A stretch of 57,160 nt of DNA. Origin: Fibrobacter succinogenes. Lineage in GTDB: Bacteria > Fibrobacterota > Fibrobacteria > Fibrobacterales > Fibrobacteraceae. The stretch is from NCBI GenBank assembly GCA_902799745.1, contig CADCBQ010000014.1:1-57160 (forward strand), written 5' to 3'. The position numbers were made by a program, and so were the translations under genes. Shown one piece after another: positions 35,601 through 44,600 of the stretch (positions are counted from its first letter, which is position 1; every line of letters begins with the position of its first letter). The notes below the pieces were generated by a model. The model made no database searches. It was not told the origin of the DNA and worked only from the letters and a program-made list of their open reading frames with translations.

Positions 35601-38600
35601 CGCTTGCTGCGTCAAACGCAGACTTCGTCTGTTGAGTCAAAAAGCCGCGTGCACCAACAATATAGGCGGAAATATTAGACATCGGGTCAAGACCATTTGC
35701 AACATTGCCAAGTTGCACAGAGTTTCCCGACACAACAAATTCTTCCGCTTCGGCAAGAAGTCCATCTGCCGAACGACTTACAGCACCATCCGCACTAATC
35801 TTTATGGGGAGCGAGGATACGGACTTTGTCAATGCGACATTATCGCATTCACTAGAAATCGTGATAGACTTGAGCGATTCCGATTCTTTGAGAGCATCAG
35901 CAAAAAGGCATACAGCAATCTTTGCAAATTTCTTGGAAGAATTCAATTCTACGGGGAGTGTAGAGCAGAGATTCCAATTGCTACTGAAATCTGTATCGGA
36001 ACTAGATACTTCGGCAAGCATTATTTCGCGAGCGCCGCTCTTGAGAGCCTTGGCAGAAAGCATCGGAGCAGAAAGGTTCACCTTCACCGTCCCAACACTT
36101 TGTCCGTTCAACAAGTCGCCAGAGTAATGCACATAGAAGAATGCAACTCCTACGCCATTATTAACTTCACTCAGCGTAATTTCAGGAACATTGATGGAGT
36201 TTGCCTCGCTGGACACGAATACGACTGGTTCACTCGAAGTGTCGTAGAGTGTATAAGATTCCGTCTTGCTTTCCAGAACCTTATTTTCACTATCCAGCAA
36301 TTCATACTTGATATCGCAACTTTGCCCATCGGTATTGGAACTACGAAGCGTATGGTCTGCATCTAGGCCACCCATGCTGAAGGTATCGTTGCCCTTGCCG
36401 CCATTCAGGTTCGTGATTTCACCCTTATTGTTGCCAATGACATTGAAAAGGTCGTCTCCAGCGGCAGCATCGAATGTTGTCGATTCGACACCGCTTGCCT
36501 TTACGCTCACAATGTCGCTAAGCATGCCATCTTTACTTACAATCACCGTATCATCGCCGTTCGTGCCACGGACAAACATGGAGTCGTTTCCGAGCCCTCC
36601 ATCAATTGACATGGCTCCCCGCACGATGGTTTTGTCGTTTTTATCTTGGAAGCCATAAACAGAGAACTTGTCATCACCCTTGCCACCGGACATGTTCAGC
36701 GAACCGGCATTGTTCAAGGCCGCGAAGGTATCGTCTCCAATGTCACCATCCACATTCAATGTGGTATTCTTAGAAACACCATCGCTCAAGTATTTCTCTT
36801 CGTTGGTTTGTTGGGTTCGGAAGATATCAACAGGTTGGATTGAAGCTGGGGTTTGGTTATCGCGTTCCGAATTGTAGAGTTGCCCAACCAAAACAGTATC
36901 GTTGCCTGCACCGCCATTGATATTGGTCGTACTTGCAGTACCATCGACAGCAACAGTATCATTACCACCATTGGCATTCAAGTTGAGGGTCTCTATTGCA
37001 GAGGTAAAGTTCACTCGTTCAATGTTCGTATTGAGCGAAAGATTATTAGGATCCGGTTCCGTGGGAAGCATGGCGACAAAGCCTAAATCGCCCGGTTCAC
37101 CTTGTGTTTTCTTGTTTCTGCGCACAAGCAAATTATCGTCCGACTCAGTCCCTTCAACAACAAGCGTATCGGAACCGTCTATTCCCGAGTCAGTGACATT
37201 TGCATAACCGACAGAACTTTCACCCATCAAATTCACGGTAACAACGTCGCTACCGCCCTGACCGTCAACAAAGTCCATGCCCGGGCCAGTCGTTATCTTG
37301 TCGTTGCCGCCCGTCGTCTGTGATTTCGCATTGGCATATATCTTGCCATGTAAGCCATAGTTATCGCCAAAGACAATCTTGTCATCAACACCGGGTTGAG
37401 CGGTCAATTCATTTCCATCGGCAATCGACGACGGCTGGTAATCCGTCACACCATTGTCGCCGTACAGCATATCGTTACCGGCACCACCGTCAATGATGTC
37501 ATCACCGGCACCGCCATAAATCAAGTCGTTATCGATGCCGCCGCTGATTGTATCGGCACCACCATCGCCGTCGATGATGTCATTTCCGATACCGCCATAA
37601 ATCTTATCGGCTCCGCCATCAGTATTATCAGCACCATCATCGCCAAAGAGCAGGTCATTACCGTCGTCGCCGTAGATGGTGTCAGAACCTACCGTGCCCA
37701 AATCAGAAGAATGTGTCAATATACCATCGTTTATTTTATTCTTGAGATTATTCGTGTATTTTGTGTATATTGTATTATTTGTATCAACCTTTATCTTAAA
37801 CTCATTTTCATTTATTGTGACATTATCAGGTTCAGAGGCATTTCCATTGAAATGCGCATCAACAAACTCTTGGCTGAAAGCATGTTTTCCATTCGCAGTA
37901 AAAGGAGCAACAGCATCGTTACCTGCTAAAACAATCCTGTCGCCGAAGACAATATCCATACCCTCGCCGCCATGGATGGTGTCGTCACCCGAACCACCAA
38001 GAATGCGGTCGTGGCCTCTTTCTCCATAAATTTCGTCCTTGTCTTTGCCGCCATCGATATGGTCGTCACCGCCACCGCCGTAAATAACATCATTGCCATC
38101 TCCGCCAATGAGCGTATCCTTACCGCCATCTAGGCTTATATCGGTCCTATCAATTTTAAGAATGGTTTCCGTTTCATCGTAACGGCCACCATCGCCGAAA
38201 ATGTAATCAGCGCCAGCACCGCCATCAATTTGGTCATCTCCGGCGCCACCGAAGATAATATCCTTCTTGGAGCCCCCTAAAATTTTATCGTTCCCGGCAA
38301 CACCAGGGTCAACATTCGCTTCAATAATATATTTATCGTCATCCTTGCGAACTGTCCCAGTATCGCCAAAGATTATGTTCAAGCCATCTGCACCGATAAT
38401 AGTGTCATTGCCAGCACCACCCCATATAAATACAGCGTGGTTATTAGCCATTTGCAATCCAGAAAGGTCAATGTAATCGTCGCCATCGCCGCCATTGATT
38501 TCTATGTCAAAATTGGCGTTACCAACAGATGTGACAATCACCTTGTCATTGCCCTTTTCGGCATTGATGATAAGCTTTCCATCAACCTTTTCTGAATGCC

Positions 38601-41600
38601 CATATTTATCAAAGACTTCGCTACCATTAACATCTAATTCTAGTATTTCATCACCATCATCCAAAGTTTTATTCAAATCATTGGTCGCTACACGACTCGA
38701 TGCATTAGAACCAATATTCGCAACGACATCATCACCCGATTTTGAAATCATAATCGGAGCAGTTTTGTGTTTGAACTCGAACTCAAACAGAGTTATATCG
38801 TCAGTAATATTCCACTTCTTGGTATAGAAAAGTAAATCTACATAAGCATACAACTTAGCAGTAATGGCACCATTCACATCGAAGAATCCAAAAAGGCCTT
38901 CGCTCTTAAACAATTCAGTAATTTCATTCAGTCGAATTTTACCGTCTTTGTTCGGATCATAAAGATTAAATCCGACATTAATGCCAACACCGCCGCCGAC
39001 TCCTGCACTTACACCAGCGTTGAGTTCTGCCGCAGCAGTCAAGCCACCATAGAACGAGAGTTCGTTCTTATCGTTTCCTTTTTCATCCAAGTCATCAACA
39101 TAAAAACCATTCAGCAGGCGGCCATAATCCTTATAGTCACTCTTTACCCACTGGCGGATGCCCAAGGTATCATAACCGAATGCAAGATCAATACTTGCAT
39201 TGAATGCTACACCAAGACGGGCGCCCAATGGTCCCCAAATTCTGATAAACGTATCCCAATCGAAATCAAAACTCAGCTTGGGCATGTTATAATGCACAAG
39301 TGTAATATCTTGGCCCAACAAAAGCTTGAAAATGTCGCTAGGATTGTCCCAAATAAAAGTCCAGCTTCCATTTCCAACGTTTAAACCATTTCCTGAAAGA
39401 GCTGAAGACATTTCCTGCTGCACATTGGGGGCAATATCAAGGTACTCTGTTTGTAAAAGAGAGGCGAAATCATTGGACGAAATTCTTCCATTTAGGAATT
39501 TCTCAGCATCACCCTTATCACCGCTTCCACCAATCAAATCCATGTTACCAAGACTAATGGTAATGCCATTTTTATTAAATCCCGATATTTTTTCACTCAA
39601 CGCAATCAAGTCTTTTATAGCATAAATCATGCTATCATCAAATTTACCCTTGCTATATTGCTTTGCCAAGTCAAGCGGGGTAATCACAATTCCCAAGTCA
39701 TCAAGCACGGGGAAAGGCGTTGTCAAGAAATCAATAAGGGGCTTTAAAGGTTCCACAACCTGTTGAATTTTTGAGACAATCGGTCCTAGGACTCCATTGA
39801 CAAACGAGCCCAATTCAATATTCATTTCATGGAAACCGAGAGCATCAATCTCGAAGGATTCTTCTTCCAGTAATTTTCCAGCCTCAAAGACGAACTGTCC
39901 CCCAATAGTCGGGAATTTAGGGGTGTTTCCAGCCACATCTTTCGAAATTCCAACAGAAATGTCTGCTTGAACATGAATATATGCTTCATAATTAAAGGTC
40001 GGCAAATTTCCTATAACGCGAGCAAGGTCGACCCGTTCATACTTTTCAGGTTCACTAGCATTACTTTTTTCAACGGTCCCAGTATCAACATTTCTTACAA
40101 GGGATTCTCTTGCGTGAGTCAAGCTGAACTTTCCATCGTTTCCTTCACCTAAATCAATTCCAAAATTCAACAAAGCCCATGTATCAGTCCCCATAGACAA
40201 AGACATTCCCAAACCAGCCAAAGAGCCATTGATAGACGTTTTATCAAAGTCAATCACAGCAGAAACATCTATCTCATTTTGGTCGCCCAAAATCAGATAG
40301 AAGCCATTGTCTTCGGACACTCCGAATCCAAATTCAAGAGACCAATTCAGTTTAAGGTTGAGCCCTCCGGTTGCATCCAAACTTAATCCAGGGAATCCGA
40401 AATCAAAGCCAATTCCTTGACCATAATTATATTCCCCACCAAGTCTGAAGAACCATTCCGCCTCTTTATTCCCAGAACGATAATAGCTCTTATTGTCAAG
40501 ACGTGACCATATTGAACCATCTAACACAGAAAGATTTGTATCGTCTTCAATAAGGTATTCTCCAAAAAGCGAATTCATCTGACGAGCGACCATTTCTGCT
40601 GTTAGGCCAGTCGATTCATAGACAAACTGCGAGAACGGATCCAAGACAGAATCCTTCAACTTACTTAAGAAATCAACACCCGTGCTAAGAGTATCTCCTA
40701 CTACAGGGACAGACTTTATATTCTTCGCCAGATTGCTGTTCAAACTTGATTCTAAAGTATCAAACAGCGTATTCAGCCCTGTCACGGCCAGTTTGATTTT
40801 GTCAAACCAGTCCATATTTTCCAGGTCACTCAATTTACCTAACTCTTGGTAAACCTCGTTCATATCAACAGCAAACACATTTGTGGCCGCTGAGGTTTCT
40901 TGTTCTGTTCCCAATAAATCAAAACCAAAATCAGCCTTTGAGACATCAATAGCCTGCAACGGACAATCTGGTGCCGTTGATGGCTTTAGCCAAGAATCCT
41001 TATATGCATCCAGATTAGTATCAAATGTTGATTTAGCCTCATTCAAATCCGAATAGGATATGACTGCGCCACCATTTAATTTTCCAAAAGATATTTTACC
41101 CAAGGAATAATTACAGGCGCTAATCGGAAGAACACCATAAACAGCAACCGGTAATGTCACCACAGGTTTTGCCGACAAATCCCAGGTTGCAAAACTGTCG
41201 TTTTCGTTTCCATATTTTCCAATCAAACTTGCTTGGGCAACAACAAAAGCGTTAGAGTCATTGGAGCCAACCGTTATCAAATTGGCCAACAGACTGCTAT
41301 CCGTGCTATCAATCCCCAAATTGAATGACAGTTTTTCACCAACAATATTTACATCTGCACCAAACTTTATTGCATCCGTCAGTTGTAAGTCAAAGGAATT
41401 GATACCGACATTTACTTTTGCAGAAAAATCAAGCCAGAAATTTCCTTGAACATTCAAATCAGCATTTCCACTTATCCCGCAAGTTGTTCCTCCAAAATGA
41501 AATTTCTGGACAGACGAAAACTCTTTTTCGAAATTAAGATTCAATAGCAAGTTATACTGCGTTTCATCTCCACCTTCATCGTCATCCACAATCTCAAATA

Positions 41601-44600
41601 TTTTTTCACATGAAGCTGGGATTGAAATTCCGCAATCTCTTAAAGCCTTAACCAAAAACGCATTTAAATCCTGAAAACTCGAGATATTACTTTTACGCAG
41701 TAAGCTTATTACATCACGAACGTCGTTTGCGACATTCACCATATCGCCAACGGACTTATTAATAACTGGTATTTTTTGATTCGACCCCTCTACCGATTCT
41801 GCAATTCTCTTTGCAAGCGAGTCTAAGGCTGTATATAGTTTTTCAACCGAGAATGAAGAAAAATAAGTCAAAAGGCTCTCGAAACCCTCTCCCATGGAGT
41901 AGTTCGTCGCAGTCTCAAAGCCATTCTCTAAATCATAGCTGAGCGACACATTACCGGAACCAACCGTTGTTGGATTTTCACCCAAACCAAGTCCATCTAC
42001 CTTTATATCGAAAGATAATGCGTTGTTAGGATTCCCCTCGACATTGCCAACTGTAAACTCTGGAATCAGTTTATATCGCAATGCAACGGGCCCTTCAGCA
42101 CTAGAATCTTCATACAATTCAAGGCCAAACGAGGCATGGACATCCAACTGGCCAGTAACATCAAGTTCAACTCCCATAAAGCCAAGAGACGCCTTAACGA
42201 CCGCAGGGTTTTGAGCATCTTTTTCACTATGCACAATAGAGAAAGACGCATCCGCATACACATTCAGTTCCGAATTCTTGGCAAAAGAAATCTGCTTGGA
42301 CCAGTCACATCCGAGCAAGGTGCTACCTACAATGCGATAATCATTTTCATTATATTTAAAAGCTGTTCCCGACGAAAAACCTAATTTTTCGAGAATCTTA
42401 CTTTGGTACATTGATTCAATTGAAAATGCGTTGGCACTTCTAAATTCCAAATGGTCCCAGTTCTCTGTATTTTCAGTCCCGTCGTTGTCACAATAGTGCA
42501 GTGTAACACCTAAACATTCCGACGGTTCCGATTCTAGGTTAAGATAGGAATTAATCGCACTCACCAATCCCGAAAGAGTCGTTGAACTCGATAAATTGCC
42601 TAAATCGCTTTCAAAATCAACTGATCTTTCACTTTGTGCATTTTTGATTTTCACGTCATCAAGGGAAGAATAAGGTGTATTACCAAACAGCGAACTTTCA
42701 ACAACGACATCGCTTGCTGTTGTTAATACAAGGGTATCATTCTCAAAAGAAACGGACTTGACATAGTTATCATTCAACAATTCGTTCGCCTTGAATGCAT
42801 CCCGGATAACAACAGCCAAGTTCGAAGCCGTTAAACAACCAGCCGTATCAACAAGCACAATATTATCGACATTGTCTTTCTTTGCATTGATAGAAATTAC
42901 ATTATGGGAAACTTTGGCAACATTGGGTTTTGTAACAGAATTGTTACTTGCATCTACCACAGGTTTTCCAGAAACTGTAATAGAGAATTGGTCTGTCCCT
43001 TTATCTATTTTGGAAACATTAAAACAGTTTGTTAAACCATGCTCTGATAAAAATGAATTTATATCAGAAATTTTGTTATCAGCCTCACTACCGGAATATT
43101 GATTGGATTCCAAATTGTAGAAATACGTCACTCCATCTTTCTTAAAGACCGCATATTCGTTTCCATCACTTTTCTCAGCAGTTGCGCGCAGAACGCTCGA
43201 CATCCGTAAATAGTTGTATGATTCACCATCCTTTATCTTATATGTCGCACTTGCAGACGGGTCGGTTTTGCGCAATAACCGAGAATTATCACAGGCAAAG
43301 CGAATTTTTTTATTTCCATCACCCAAATCTTTTACATCCAATACATACAAGCCATACTTGTTGGACCAAGTTTGTATTTCATCGCTTTCAGAATCTGACA
43401 ACTGCAAAGAAAGGTATTCATTTAATTGACCCTTTAAATCAGTAGCAAGGATTATTCCCTCAGAAGAAAGACGATTTAGTTCATTCTTCGTCACCTGAAA
43501 GGCAATCGGTTCCGTCGAATTAGATGCATAGACATCGAATGAAATTTCTGTCCAGGAATCACTAATAGTTTTTTCAACAGTCGTTTGCAAATTTGTATTG
43601 GTAAGGCCTAAACTCAAAAAAGCGATATCAGATTCTGAACCTACAACATCAAATTCTTGATTGCCTATAATAAGGATTCGGTTATCCTCCGAATAGTCAA
43701 GAGAAAAGCCCGTAGCACTTACGTTCCAAGAAGAATCACCTATTTTTTCTTTAACTTTGCCTATTGTCGCCGCTACAATTCCCAAAGAATTCTTGCCAGA
43801 ATCAATCAAGTTAAAAGACAAATCATTGTTCAAATCAAATAGGTTGTCATCTTCTAAATAAAAATATCTTTCATCGCTAAAGTCATGGTTTTCGAAACCA
43901 ATTTCGCCAAGTGTTGTTGTTTTGCCCAACAATTCAGCTTCAAACTCTATACTCAGCGTGAATTGAAGGCCCGCATTGCCACTTATTTTTGCAACACCTT
44001 CTGTTGTAACATTGGCAAACGACGAGCCCAAGGATTTCGACAAGTTCAATTCAATATACTTATCTAGCCCAAAACCCAAGTTAAATGCAATCAAGTAATT
44101 TTTCAACTGGAAATCCGCAGGAATTTCCATTGCGCCTTCATCAACAAAAGAGTATTGTTGCAGATTTTCACCGACATATTTCATTGAACATACATTAGAA
44201 ACGCCAAGAAATTCAGCCCAAAGGGTATTGAACAGCGTTACAAAGGACTCAACGCTATCAAAATTTTTCTGATAAGTCGCATCAACTTTTTTTAGCAAGC
44301 CCGCAACAAAAACAGTTTCATCACCTTCTTTATAACCCCCATAAACAACCTTTTCCACCTTATCTATTATATCAACAATCTTATCGGCGGAGTCACCCAG
44401 AAAATCTAATTTCAAGCGATCTTCTATAGCAGAGCGCAGTGTCGTCTGCAAGGAATTAAGATATATCTGAACCTGGTTAACAAGTGTCTCTCCAGAAAGT
44501 GACGTATACTTTTTCAATTCTATGGGAACATCCCAGTTGTTTTGCACCCCATCATATTTAAAGGTATAGGGTACTACGACACCACCTTCACCATTCTTTA